A DNA stretch of 64,000 nucleotides from Candidatus Megaera polyxenophila (GTDB taxonomy: Bacteria; Pseudomonadota; Alphaproteobacteria; Rickettsiales; Rickettsiaceae), in contig AP017964.1 in the NCBI GenBank assembly GCA_037101405.1, forward strand, positions 682,001 to 746,000, in the 5' to 3' direction. The notes under the pieces were generated by a model. It was not told where the DNA came from. It did no database searches and was given only the letters and a program-made list of their open reading frames with translations. How positions within the stretch are numbered: position 1 is the first letter of the stretch; the number at the start of each line of letters is the position of its first letter. Of this stretch, positions 35,102-43,666 are shown one piece after another. The translations under genes were made by a program, and so were the position numbers.

Positions 35102-35203
35102 GAGTGCCATAAATAAAGGCTGAGATTATACCCTACTCAAATTTTTAGAAATTTGATCTACCTGATTCAGGATAATGCCTGCGAAGGGAGGTAAATAGCA
35201 CTC
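35102..35203 (+). promoter_or_regulatory. TPP riboswitch (THI element)
   Basis: The core GGCTGAGATTATACCCT (35118-35134) and the second conserved part CCTGATTCAGGATAATGCC (35161-35179) followed by TGCGAAGGGA match the thiamine pyrophosphate aptamer. Helix P1 is GAGTGC (35102-35107) with GCACTC (35198-35203). It lies 77 bases before the MFS transporter ATG. Between them there is a palindrome AGATGATCATCT (about 35237-35248) and no clear T-run terminator, so control is probably at translation start. The aptamer is complete. Confidence 0.95.
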
Positions 35204-35280
35204 GTACCTAATGGCATGTTTAGAACATCGCCTTAAGATGATCATCTCTTGGTAAATTTAATATTATTATAACATAATAT

Positions 35281-36519
35281 ATGAAAAATTTATCTAAACG
35301 AGATTACTCAATTTTAATTGGCAGCGCAGTAGATCATTTTGATACGGCTCTCTATAGTTTTTTAGCTCCGATATTTGCCCAATTGTTTTTTCCCACTTCC
35401 GATCCGATAATTTCCTTAATACTAGCTTACAGCGTTTTAGCTACTACAATAATTACAAGGCCATTAGGATCGTATATTTTTGGCCTTATAGCTCTAACTT
35501 CCGGACCGGCGGTGAGTTTATCATATTCTTTAGTTGGGGTGGGGATGACCACTTTAGCTCTTGGTTTTCTACCTACCTATAATCAGATAGGAGTTTATGC
35601 CCCTATCTTGCTTATTATCCTTCGTTTTTTTTCAGGAATTTTTTCAGCAGGTGAAATTTCAATAGCAAAGCTATATATTTTAGCAGAGAAAAAGAAGAGC
35701 GAGGCTTTAAAAAGTTCTTATTTGTACCAGACATCTGTAATGTTAGGTATAGTATTTGCATCTTTTGCAAGTACCATTGCTCTTAATCGTCAAGAATCAA
35801 TATATTGGCGCATGTGTTTTGTCATTGGGGGCATTACTGCTTTATTCGGTTATATCTTAAGAATTTATAAAACTGAAAAGTTACCGCTCAATATTAAACA
35901 AACATTATCATTATATTCTATCGGAACAGTAAAAACCCTATGGGATAATAAAGGTTCATTACTGAGGGTAGCTATTACCTCCGGATTCAGTTATGCAACA
36001 TACTCAGTACCGTTTATTATTATGAATAATTTAATTCCAGAATTTACCGGATTTACTTTAGAAAATATGATGACTTCTAATACCATACTCTTAATCATGG
36101 ATATGATCCTGCTTCCCGTAATAGGAACTCTTCTGTTTAAATTTGAGATCAAAAACTTATTATTATTTACTGCTGGAATCATGGCAATTACCATAATCCC
36201 AATATGGTATCCAATTGAAACCAGTTCATTTGCTTATATAATATCGATAAAAATTTGGATCATATTAATAGGGGTTGTTTTTAGTGATGTTATAAACTTA
36301 TGGTATGAGACTATTATACATAAACCAGAAAAATATTTAATAGTCGGTATTGGATATTCAATAGGAACAGCAATTATAGGTAAAATGGCCCCAGCTATTT
36401 GTCTTGGGTTATACCATTATACAAAATCCCCATTTGTAATAGGGTGGTTCATGTTCATCATTTCATTAGCAACAATTTTGGCAATTGCTTGGCCTTATAA
36501 CGATAAGGCCAAAATATGA
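35281..36519 (+). CDS. MFS transporter under TPP riboswitch control (probable thiamine or precursor uptake)
   Basis: The 412-residue protein has about 12 hydrophobic segments and belongs to the ProP-like part of the major facilitator superfamily: an N-terminal GSAVDHFDTALYSFLAPIFA, the loop after helix 2-3 TRPLGSYIFGLIA, and RFFSGIFSAGEISIAKLYI in helix 4. Similar proteins are often annotated as proline/betaine or metabolite transporters. Here the TPP riboswitch in the leader points to thiamine, TMP, TPP or a precursor as substrate, which suits an organism that imports the cofactor. The link is inferred from the control element; the transport itself is not proven. Confidence 0.8.
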   Translation: MKNLSKRDYSILIGSAVDHFDTALYSFLAPIFAQLFFPTSDPIISLILAYSVLATTIITRPLGSYIFGLIALTSGPAVSLSYSLVGVGMTTLALGFLPTYNQIGVYAPILLIILRFFSGIFSAGEISIAKLYILAEKKKSEALKSSYLYQTSVMLGIVFASFASTIALNRQESIYWRMCFVIGGITALFGYILRIYKTEKLPLNIKQTLSLYSIGTVKTLWDNKGSLLRVAITSGFSYATYSVPFIIMNNLIPEFTGFTLENMMTSNTILLIMDMILLPVIGTLLFKFEIKNLLLFTAGIMAITIIPIWYPIETSSFAYIISIKIWIILIGVVFSDVINLWYETIIHKPEKYLIVGIGYSIGTAIIGKMAPAICLGLYHYTKSPFVIGWFMFIISLATILAIAWPYNDKAKI

Positions 36520-36537
36520 TCCTTAATTTAAATTAAA

Positions 36538-39330
36538 CTACTTGTTTACTGGGATAGTAAATGTAAAAATAACCTCTCTGTGCATGCTATTTTCAACCCA
36601 GATGCACCCGCCATGAGCTTCTATAGCTAACTTGCACAAAGCCAGGCCTAAACCTCTTTGTCCATTAGGAATAGCACCCGATTTTGTGCGGCTATTTGAA
36701 CCAATCGTAAATGGTTCAAATATAGTATTTAACTCTTCTTTTGGTATTTCTCCCCCGTTACTTATGCTAAATTTAAGTTCAAATTCGCTTCTGTGCAGAC
36801 CTATGGTTATGTCACCTTCGCGGGTATGCTTTATTGCATTAACAATTAAACTATCAATAGCTGAAGTTATATAGTGTAGATCACATTCGATCAGTATATT
36901 ATCTTCAATTCTGTTGAAAAAATTCAGGTTCTTTTGTTCTAGATATAATTTTTTGCAATATTCTAGCCGATCATATAAAAGCTCGCTTAAATTTACTTGG
37001 GTTTTATTTAATTGGTATTTCATGGTACTAAGTTTTGAAACGTCAATTAAATTGTTTACTAGAGTAAGCAACCTATCAGAGCTTTTAGCAATATTTCTTG
37101 CCATTTCCTTCCGTTCTTTCTCACTTAGCTGGTCATAATATTCATAAAGTACCTGGCCTGTGGTTGTAATTCCGGTAATTGGGGTATGCCCCTCATGTTC
37201 AATATTTTGTAAGAATTCGCTTTTTACTTTTAATGCCTTTTCTAAACTTATAGCATGATCTTGCAACTGATTACCCAGATGAAGTACTTTATCTTCTGTA
37301 AGCTGATTTTGCTCCTGTTTGGGTTTTAAAAATGCAATTAATACAGTACTTATCAATAGCAGAAAGTAAATTATTTTAAATTGCAGATTAACAACATAAT
37401 CAGGAACAAAATCAAGCTGCAGATAATTTTCATAAAACCAGATAGACATAGCTACGCCGCTTATAATCATTAAAATTGCCACTTGCCACCTCATGAGGAT
37501 TGCAACTGTTATTAAACCGGTAATTAGTACCGCTACATTTATTTGGTTAAATAGACTTATAACAACGAGTAAACTACTGCAAAAAACTAAGTTGTAAAAT
37601 ACCGTTAGATTCCATAAAACAGAAATAAATATTTTATTCTTAAATTTTTCGAGCCAAACCGGATAAGTTATAAATACAGCTGATAGCATTAATGTTGAAT
37701 AATAGATGGAATTAAGAGTAGTTATGTATTGCTCTTGTAAATTTTTCGGGAGGGGATAAGCATTTGAAAATACTATAATTGCAGAAAATAAGCCAAAATA
37801 AACAAATATCCTTTCCTCTTTTGGAGTATTATTCTGGCAAAACCCAATAAAGCTAAACGTTTTGATTGATTGGAGAAAACGGTTAATTTTTCTTTTCCTC
37901 TCAAGTCTTAAAGCATCAAGTGGAGATTTATCTTTAATTCCAACCCACCCGCCTTTTTCACCTAATATATAATGGCTTCCCATGAAAAATATCAGGTTAC
38001 CGAGCATACCGGGCATTATACTGTCTACTTTCGAAAAGATTTTAAAGTAAATTACCGTAACGAACCCTGCAACCATTCCGATTAATACCGCTGTGCTAGA
38101 ACTGCGAAACCCAAATATGGCTAATATTAATGGAATCGATACTATCGGCATGTAAAACCCGTGAGAAGCCAAAATCATTTCAAGCAAATTTCCTGACAAA
38201 AAACTCAGTAATAGCCCTGCAAATCCTATAAATAAAGAAGAGATACGGATCAATAATAAGGTTTTCTGCTCTGATAGCCTAACGCCTAAAGATTGGCATA
38301 AATCGTAAGAAAATAATATCGAGGAAGTATTAATATAAGAATCAGCAGTAGACATTATCATTGCCATAATGCCTATTATAAAAAACCCTTTAAAACCAGC
38401 ATGGCAATAATTATCCAGAACATACCGTAGTATATTATTTTCATTTATATTGGTCACATTATCCGCTAGGAGTAATACACCTGCAAAATCAATTAACATA
38501 TAAAAACAAGTAATAATAATTCCGGAAACGATAAAAGCTCTAGTGATTTGCGTAGTGCTTTTAGCCATTGTTATCCTTTGAAACAGAGCAGGATCTAGCC
38601 CAGGAATCATGAAGAATAAAAATAGTAATATTACAGTGCTAAACCTTGGGTTATCAATATTTAAAACCTCTTTATAATCAAAAAGAGGATTTGTTATTAA
38701 AATGTTTGAAATTTCATCTACGCTGCTTATTTCTTTCCAGATTAGAAAAACCATCATGGGGATTACTACTCCGAAAGTAAAAAATTGGATCATATCGGTA
38801 AAAGTCACCGATTTAATTCCTCCTAAGCTTGAATAAGTAATAACTACCAAACTACCAAATAATAAAATATAAATATTTACTTCCCCAAATAAATAATTAA
38901 GCAAAATTGTAAAAATTGAAAATTGTATCGCTATATTCCCTATTGCCGGAATTATCCCTGAAATTGCGGTAATAATACGTACATTTTTTCCATATACGCT
39001 GCCCATAGCTTCAGCTACTGATAACTTTCCTAGAAATTCCTTCATGCGCGGAGCATAAAAATAGGCAATTATAAAAAATGATATTCCATCAGCTATACCA
39101 GGAATTATAAAATATAATCCATTATTATATGTTTCTATTAAGTTGAGTGAAACGACGCTACCAAAAATCCATGTCGCAACTATGGTAGCTACTATAGTTG
39201 CAGTACTAAAATTTCTGCTACCTATAGCATACTCGCGAATGTTTTTTATACCCCGCCCTGATGCTAGCCCGAAAATTAAATTTAATAATAAAAATGCGAT
39301 TATAACTGCTATATCAAAATCAAACTTCAT
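36538..39330 (-). CDS. Sodium:solute symporter fused to a histidine kinase
   Basis: This 930-residue protein joins an SSS-family transporter (about 1-470; about 13 hydrophobic segments with GSRNFSTATIVATIVATWIF, TYSSLGGIKSVTFTDMIQFF and ADSYINTSSIL) to a second membrane region (about 500-670). A kinase module follows: a dimerisation and phosphoacceptor box at His712 (NIEHEGHTPITGI, with Gly-His in place of the usual Leu-Arg), an N box (SLIVNAIKHTREGD) and G boxes ending NGQRGLGLALCKLAIEAHGG. It resembles CbrA-type sensors, in which a transporter-like domain sets kinase activity. No response regulator is adjacent. The solute is unknown. Confidence 0.88.
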   Translation of the reverse strand: MKFDFDIAVIIAFLLLNLIFGLASGRGIKNIREYAIGSRNFSTATIVATIVATWIFGSVVSLNLIETYNNGLYFIIPGIADGISFFIIAYFYAPRMKEFLGKLSVAEAMGSVYGKNVRIITAISGIIPAIGNIAIQFSIFTILLNYLFGEVNIYILLFGSLVVITYSSLGGIKSVTFTDMIQFFTFGVVIPMMVFLIWKEISSVDEISNILITNPLFDYKEVLNIDNPRFSTVILLFLFFMIPGLDPALFQRITMAKSTTQITRAFIVSGIIITCFYMLIDFAGVLLLADNVTNINENNILRYVLDNYCHAGFKGFFIIGIMAMIMSTADSYINTSSILFSYDLCQSLGVRLSEQKTLLLIRISSLFIGFAGLLLSFLSGNLLEMILASHGFYMPIVSIPLILAIFGFRSSSTAVLIGMVAGFVTVIYFKIFSKVDSIMPGMLGNLIFFMGSHYILGEKGGWVGIKDKSPLDALRLERKRKINRFLQSIKTFSFIGFCQNNTPKEERIFVYFGLFSAIIVFSNAYPLPKNLQEQYITTLNSIYYSTLMLSAVFITYPVWLEKFKNKIFISVLWNLTVFYNLVFCSSLLVVISLFNQINVAVLITGLITVAILMRWQVAILMIISGVAMSIWFYENYLQLDFVPDYVVNLQFKIIYFLLLISTVLIAFLKPKQEQNQLTEDKVLHLGNQLQDHAISLEKALKVKSEFLQNIEHEGHTPITGITTTGQVLYEYYDQLSEKERKEMARNIAKSSDRLLTLVNNLIDVSKLSTMKYQLNKTQVNLSELLYDRLEYCKKLYLEQKNLNFFNRIEDNILIECDLHYITSAIDSLIVNAIKHTREGDITIGLHRSEFELKFSISNGGEIPKEELNTIFEPFTIGSNSRTKSGAIPNGQRGLGLALCKLAIEAHGGCIWVENSMHREVIFTFTIPVNK

Positions 39331-39459
39331 AATATTTATTTACGGTAACTTAAATTAGAACTGAAAATTTAATAACGATAATATATTTAGCACTTGAAGT
39401 ACATACCTAAAATTTCATATTTAGTTTAGGAATAATTATAAGAACTATGTTTTCCTATT

Positions 39460-39867
39460 TTAATAGGCAATAAGGGATTTAATTATGATATCTTTTATGG
39501 CTTTCAAATTTTCGTGTTCGTAAGGTACGAACTGACTCCCCCAAACCGTTTTAGGAAATAGCCTGTCATTCTTAAACCGTATAATAATATGAACATGCAG
39601 CTGGGGGACAATATTGCCTATGGTGGCAATATTCAATTTATCTGGTTTAAATTCATTCTGAAGAATTTTAGCTACTTTTCTTATTTCCCAATTAAAGAGA
39701 TCATAATCAGCTTGTTCAAAATCAGTAATTTCTATAATATTATTTTTCATCGGTACTAAAATAAGCCATGGGTAATTAGAATTATCCATTAACCTTATTT
39801 GACACAGTTTTAGCTGGGTTAAATGATGACTATCTCTTTCAAGGATTGGATCTAACTTAAAGCTCAT
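39460..39867 (-). CDS. HIT-family nucleotide-binding protein
   Basis: The 135-residue protein has the histidine-triad loop as IVPQLHVHIIIRF: the first triad His is Gln, as in many proteobacterial HIT proteins, while the catalytic middle His and the last His are kept. The N-terminal part PWLILVPMKNNIIEITDFEQ is typical of this branch. Members hydrolyse or transfer nucleotidyl groups (for example dinucleoside polyphosphates). It lies 8 bases after the ELM1-type gene in the same direction. The exact substrate is unknown. Confidence 0.88.
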   Translation of the reverse strand: MSFKLDPILERDSHHLTQLKLCQIRLMDNSNYPWLILVPMKNNIIEITDFEQADYDLFNWEIRKVAKILQNEFKPDKLNIATIGNIVPQLHVHIIIRFKNDRLFPKTVWGSQFVPYEHENLKAIKDIIIKSLIAY

Positions 39868-39875
39868 AAAAATAT

Positions 39876-40913
39876 TTATACTTTTTCTTTAACAAGTTTC
39901 TTATTAATGATTCCTGCAACTTTATCTATTTCATATAGAGGCTCGTAATCATATTTTTCAAGAAAAGCAGTAGTTTGACCTAAAATCCTTGCAACACCTA
40001 TATCTATTAATTGCTGAACGAAAAACCTATGTTTTTTAAGTTTAAAATTTTCCGGATAGAAAATGTAAATTGGCTTACCTGTACTTGCTGCTTCGCTGCA
40101 CATAGAAATTGAATCAGCAGTAATGATTATATATTCTCCTTCTCCTATGATTCCTGGATATGGATTCGGTAAATTCCCATCCGTATCATAAATCATATGA
40201 GGCTCTGGAAATTTATTTTTAAAAATTTCTTTTACGTCTTGTGGGGTTCTTCTACTAAAACTAATAAAAACTGGTAAAGAATGATAGGCAGATATAGCAA
40301 GAATTTTATTAGATAAGAATTCGGCAGTTTCTGCACTAAATTTATAACTTTTGGTCGATCCCCCTATAATAACTGCAATAAAATTTGGTAACTCCGGATA
40401 ATTGGTCCTAAATGCAGATTTAGTGTGCAGCATCGAACTCTGCACATCATTTAAAGCACCAATTATTCTAACTATATTAGGTAAGGTATAATTATAATTA
40501 TCATGCTGGGGAAGAATTATTAGATCAAACAATTTGGGATTCAGTCCCGGGCGCATAATTTGAACAACCTTAATTTTATTATTGAATCTCTTTTTTAAGT
40601 AAATCGCTAGCGCAGCAGTTCTCCTACCTGAAGAAACAATAATATCGGGAGGGTTTTGAGACTTTAACTCATTTAAAACTGATCTTTTTATATTTATCGG
40701 CCAGGAAACTAGTACAAAACTCGGTAAACTACTGAAATTATTATATTCAATATTTTTTACTTGATGCCTTGGGCTCAATCTAGAAGCTAACGCTAAAGCT
40801 TGATTAGCTCCTCCTGTGCGGTTATCAACTAACACCCAAATATCAGGATATGATTTATTGCTTAAATCTGAGGTCATATTAACTAATCTAGTGAAATTGT
40901 TGTAAATAACCAA
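39876..40913 (-). CDS. ELM1-family protein (mitochondrial fission ELM1-like)
   Basis: The 345-residue protein matches the ELM1 family: WVLVDNRTGGANQALALASR at the N-terminus, PPDIIVSSGRRTAALAIYLK, and FIAVIIGGSTKSYKFS followed by IITADSISMCSEAASTGKPI. A later start at Met13 (40877) is also possible. In Arabidopsis, ELM1 recruits the dynamin DRP3A to mitochondria; bacterial relatives, widespread in alphaproteobacteria, look like GT-B nucleotide-sugar enzymes, and the TADSISMCSEA segment is like a sugar-nucleotide site. The bacterial function is unsettled; an envelope glycosyltransferase role is plausible. Co-transcribed with the HIT gene. Confidence 0.85.
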   Translation of the reverse strand: MVIYNNFTRLVNMTSDLSNKSYPDIWVLVDNRTGGANQALALASRLSPRHQVKNIEYNNFSSLPSFVLVSWPINIKRSVLNELKSQNPPDIIVSSGRRTAALAIYLKKRFNNKIKVVQIMRPGLNPKLFDLIILPQHDNYNYTLPNIVRIIGALNDVQSSMLHTKSAFRTNYPELPNFIAVIIGGSTKSYKFSAETAEFLSNKILAISAYHSLPVFISFSRRTPQDVKEIFKNKFPEPHMIYDTDGNLPNPYPGIIGEGEYIIITADSISMCSEAASTGKPIYIFYPENFKLKKHRFFVQQLIDIGVARILGQTTAFLEKYDYEPLYEIDKVAGIINKKLVKEKV

Positions 40914-41016
40914 TAAATAATTAATATAATCCCATGTCTATATCAGGTAAATAATGATATTTATGCCACATAAAACTTAACACATCTTCTTTTAATTGAT
41001 TCCCTAAAAATTAAGG

Positions 41017-41045
41017 TTTATCACGATAAATAAAGTTGTTATAAT
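41017..41045 (+). promoter_or_regulatory. Predicted promoter of pal
   Basis: Extended -10 TGT-TATAAT (TATAAT at 41040-41045) with a weak -35 TTTATC (41017-41022) at 17-base spacing, about 92 bases before the pal start. It leaves a leader of about 85 bases. Confidence 0.5.
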
Positions 41046-41070
41046 CCATCATTATTATCATATACTAAAA

Positions 41071-41086
41071 TGCAATCCAAATTGCA
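41071..41086 (+). repeat. Perfect 6-bp hairpin in the pal leader
   Basis: TGCAAT and ATTGCA around CCAA, about 50 bases before the pal ATG. It may stabilise or control the leader RNA. Confidence 0.4.
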
Positions 41087-41136
41087 CGAGGTGTTTTAGA
41101 TAATAAGTTTTTAAGTTAATTTATGGAGATTTAGTT

Positions 41137-41577
41137 ATGATAAAAAAAATTGCATTAGCTTTCTGCACAATGCTTCTACTTGCTGGTTGTAGCTCTTCTG
41201 TAGGCAAGCATGGTGCTGGCCATTCCCAGGCTGCAGCATTCGAAAAAGAAGCCGGATCTAAAATATTCTTTAGCTACGATAGTTCTTCTCTTTCCCATGA
41301 AGCACAACAGACCTTGATGCGCCAAGCAAAATGGCTAAAAGAGCATCCAGCCATTAGCATGGTAATCGAAGGACATTGCGATGAAAGAGGTACAAGAGAG
41401 TACAATATTGCTTTAGGTGAAAGAAGAGCCCACGCAGTTAAGGGGTTCTTAGCGCACCACGGTGTTGATTCAAAACGTATTGAAACCATTTCTTATGGTA
41501 AGGAAAGACCAGAAGTTATCGGTGATAACGAAGCAGCATGGAGCAAAAATCGTAGGGGTGTTACTGCGCTGAAATAA
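41137..41577 (+). CDS. pal: Peptidoglycan-associated lipoprotein Pal
   Basis: The 146-residue outer-membrane lipoprotein has a signal peptide ending in the lipobox LAGC (Cys18). An OmpA-like domain (about 45-146) carries the peptidoglycan-binding pattern: KIFFSYDSSSLSHEAQQTL, then VIEGHCDERGTREYNIALGE and RRAHAVKGFL, with the conserved Asp and Arg of the Dap-binding site. With the Tol proteins it links outer membrane, wall and inner membrane in division. The other tol genes are not in the window. A strong terminator follows 28 bases after the stop, so it is a single-gene unit. Confidence 0.96.
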   Translation: MIKKIALAFCTMLLLAGCSSSVGKHGAGHSQAAAFEKEAGSKIFFSYDSSSLSHEAQQTLMRQAKWLKEHPAISMVIEGHCDERGTREYNIALGERRAHAVKGFLAHHGVDSKRIETISYGKERPEVIGDNEAAWSKNRRGVTALK

Positions 41578-41604
41578 TAAGCAAGCAGTACAAATTACTC
41601 TAGG

Positions 41605-41641
41605 GAGCTAGCTAATTTATTTAGCTGGCTCTTTTTTTTTT
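41605..41641 (+). terminator. Strong Rho-independent terminator after pal
   Basis: GAGCTAGCTAA (41605-41615) pairs with TTAGCTGGCTC (41621-41631), with one G-T pair, and is followed by ten T residues. Confidence 0.92.
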
Positions 41642-41872
41642 ATTAAAACAATTTCTTTCTTTCTGCTCATTCGCTATAGATAATTTAGGGGAAAGAAAAT
41701 AAAAAATTAGGTTTTCCAATACAAAATTATCAGTATACCGCCGACCGGAAGTTTGTTAGTAAATTTAAAAAACTCACTTCCTACTATCGGGTTGTAAATT
41801 AACCTAAAAATGCAGTTGTTTAATCATATCTATAAATTACACAGGTAACTAAACGTTTACTAACTGATAAGT

Positions 41873-42652
41873 TTATATATTTCCGTAAGCAAGCATGTCA
41901 ATTTCAATTTCTACTAAGTCTTCTGGTCTGCTTGCATGATACCATCGTGCATCTTTTGCTTTAATACCGAATATTTTCTGGCTGTTTAAATAATATTCTT
42001 TTAAGGAGAAAATTTTAAGAGGGTTTTTGGCTATGGTAGCGGGTTTTAAAATACTAAGTCCTGTATACATAAAACTGTAATTACCTTCTATATCTGGTCT
42101 ACTAAGCCTGCCGTATCGATCCATTTCAAAATCTCCATGACGGCCAGTATACCCAACTGCTCTATCATAGGGCTGCAAAAGAAGTAAAAAATCCATTTTT
42201 TCTGGATTCCATTCCTTAATCATATCTTTAAAAATGTTATAATTTGCTCGCAGTATAGTATCAGTATTTAGAGTAAATATGGGTTTATCTCCTAATATTT
42301 CCTTTGCATTTTTTATAGCCCCTCCGGTTTCCAATAATTCTTCCTCATATATAGTAGTAACGTCAGAAAAATTCGGATTATTAACCATATATTCCTTTAA
42401 TGAGGACTCGACTTGTTTACGAAGATAATGCGTGTTAATAACAATTTTCTTAAAAGGGTAAGTTTTGCATAAATCCAGAGCATGATGTAGTATTGGCTTA
42501 CCAAGTACAGGAATAAGTGATTTAGGACTATTTTCAGTTAAGTGCCTCATCCTCGACCCTAAACCAGCTGCAAAAAGCATAATAGTATCAATAGGGGGCA
42601 GGGGTTGCCCTCCTTTATTTTTCTCTGTTTTATTAATTAAATCCATGGTCAT
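41873..42652 (-). CDS. murU: Nucleotidyltransferase, probable N-acetylmuramate 1-phosphate uridylyltransferase MurU
   Basis: The 259-residue protein is a sugar-1-phosphate nucleotidyltransferase with the signature FAAGLGSRMRHLTENSPKSL near the N-terminus and GKPILHHALDLC after it. LETGGAIKNA and FTLNTDTIL carry the sugar- and metal-contact residues. The gene directly upstream encodes an AmgK-type sugar kinase. That pair is known from Pseudomonas, where AmgK and MurU make UDP-MurNAc directly from recycled MurNAc. The pairing supports MurU; a glucose-1-phosphate or mannose-1-phosphate enzyme is the alternative. It ends a run starting at clpX. Confidence 0.78.
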   Translation of the reverse strand: MTMDLINKTEKNKGGQPLPPIDTIMLFAAGLGSRMRHLTENSPKSLIPVLGKPILHHALDLCKTYPFKKIVINTHYLRKQVESSLKEYMVNNPNFSDVTTIYEEELLETGGAIKNAKEILGDKPIFTLNTDTILRANYNIFKDMIKEWNPEKMDFLLLLQPYDRAVGYTGRHGDFEMDRYGRLSRPDIEGNYSFMYTGLSILKPATIAKNPLKIFSLKEYYLNSQKIFGIKAKDARWYHASRPEDLVEIEIDMLAYGNI

Positions 42653-42668
42653 TATGGTATTTTACTAC

Positions 42669-43658
42669 TTAATTAATAATTTTGCTAAACCAATTTTTTA
42701 ATTTTAACATTATCGGGTGCGAAAGATCATAATTCAAATATTCAAGGACTAAGGGAATATATCGTAAATAATTACCGTTTTTATCTCTAATATACTTTCT
42801 GGCGAATACCCCTAAAATTCGTAGGTTTCTTTGAGCTCCCAGAATATGATAATCTACTAAAACGTCTGGTAACTCTAGTTTTTTTTCCGCAGCAAAATAT
42901 TTAAGACAATCAAGAGCAAAGGCTCGTGGTACTTTAATTCTTGCATCTTCTAAAACTGATATAACGTCATATATAGGCGAACCTATTATTGCGTCTTGAA
43001 AATCAAGTAACCCCAGTGATTTAATACCCTTATAGCTCTCAAGATACATTATGTTTTCAACGTGGTAATCTCTTAGTACAAGACAATTATTAAAAGAGAG
43101 TTGATGATTTAAAATTCTCTGCCAAATATCTTTAAAGTCATCTAATTCTATAATACTTAAGTTTCTTTTTAACCGATAAAGAATATACCACTCTGTAAAT
43201 AATTTAAGTTCATTGAGCAGTAAATTATTATCATAAATTTTTAAACTAAAAGTAGGTATATTCTGTTGTAACAAAATTAATACGTCAAGCATAGAGGAAT
43301 AAGTATTTTTCCTTAAATGCAAATCGTGTGGAGAATTTTGAATTACATTCTTAACACTCACATCGCCAAAATCTTCCAATATAATAAACCCCTTTTTACT
43401 ATCAAAATGGAAAATTTCTGGACTAGAAAAATTCTGTGATCTTAAGTAGTGTGCTATTTCAATGAATGGATCAATGCTACAATATGTAGGAGGACAATCC
43501 ATCAGAATGTATGATCTGTCATCGCTTTCCTTAATCCGATAGTATGAGCGAAGACCTGCATCCCCTTGCAGCGGTATACAGCTTTGAAACCCCTTATAAA
43601 AGTAGTTTTGCAAAAACTCTTCTAAATCAGTTTTTCTGAAAGATACCGCAGAAACCAT
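42669..43658 (-). CDS. amgK: Aminoglycoside phosphotransferase-fold kinase, probable AmgK (MurNAc/GlcNAc anomeric kinase)
   Basis: The 329-residue protein has the APH fold. SYILMDCPPTYCSIDPF and FIILEDFGDVSVKNVI belong to the N-lobe, LVLRDYHVENIMYLESYKGI is the catalytic loop with its Asp (RDYHVEN), and LLDFQDAIIGSPIYDVISVL is the metal-binding loop. It fits the AmgK kinase that phosphorylates MurNAc and GlcNAc at C1 in peptidoglycan recycling. The gene is 8 bases behind clpX and 16 bases before the MurU-type gene. The kinase fold is certain; the substrate rests on the pairing. Confidence 0.8.
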   Translation of the reverse strand: MVSAVSFRKTDLEEFLQNYFYKGFQSCIPLQGDAGLRSYYRIKESDDRSYILMDCPPTYCSIDPFIEIAHYLRSQNFSSPEIFHFDSKKGFIILEDFGDVSVKNVIQNSPHDLHLRKNTYSSMLDVLILLQQNIPTFSLKIYDNNLLLNELKLFTEWYILYRLKRNLSIIELDDFKDIWQRILNHQLSFNNCLVLRDYHVENIMYLESYKGIKSLGLLDFQDAIIGSPIYDVISVLEDARIKVPRAFALDCLKYFAAEKKLELPDVLVDYHILGAQRNLRILGVFARKYIRDKNGNYLRYIPLVLEYLNYDLSHPIMLKLKNWFSKIIN

Positions 43659-43666
43659 ATAATTAT

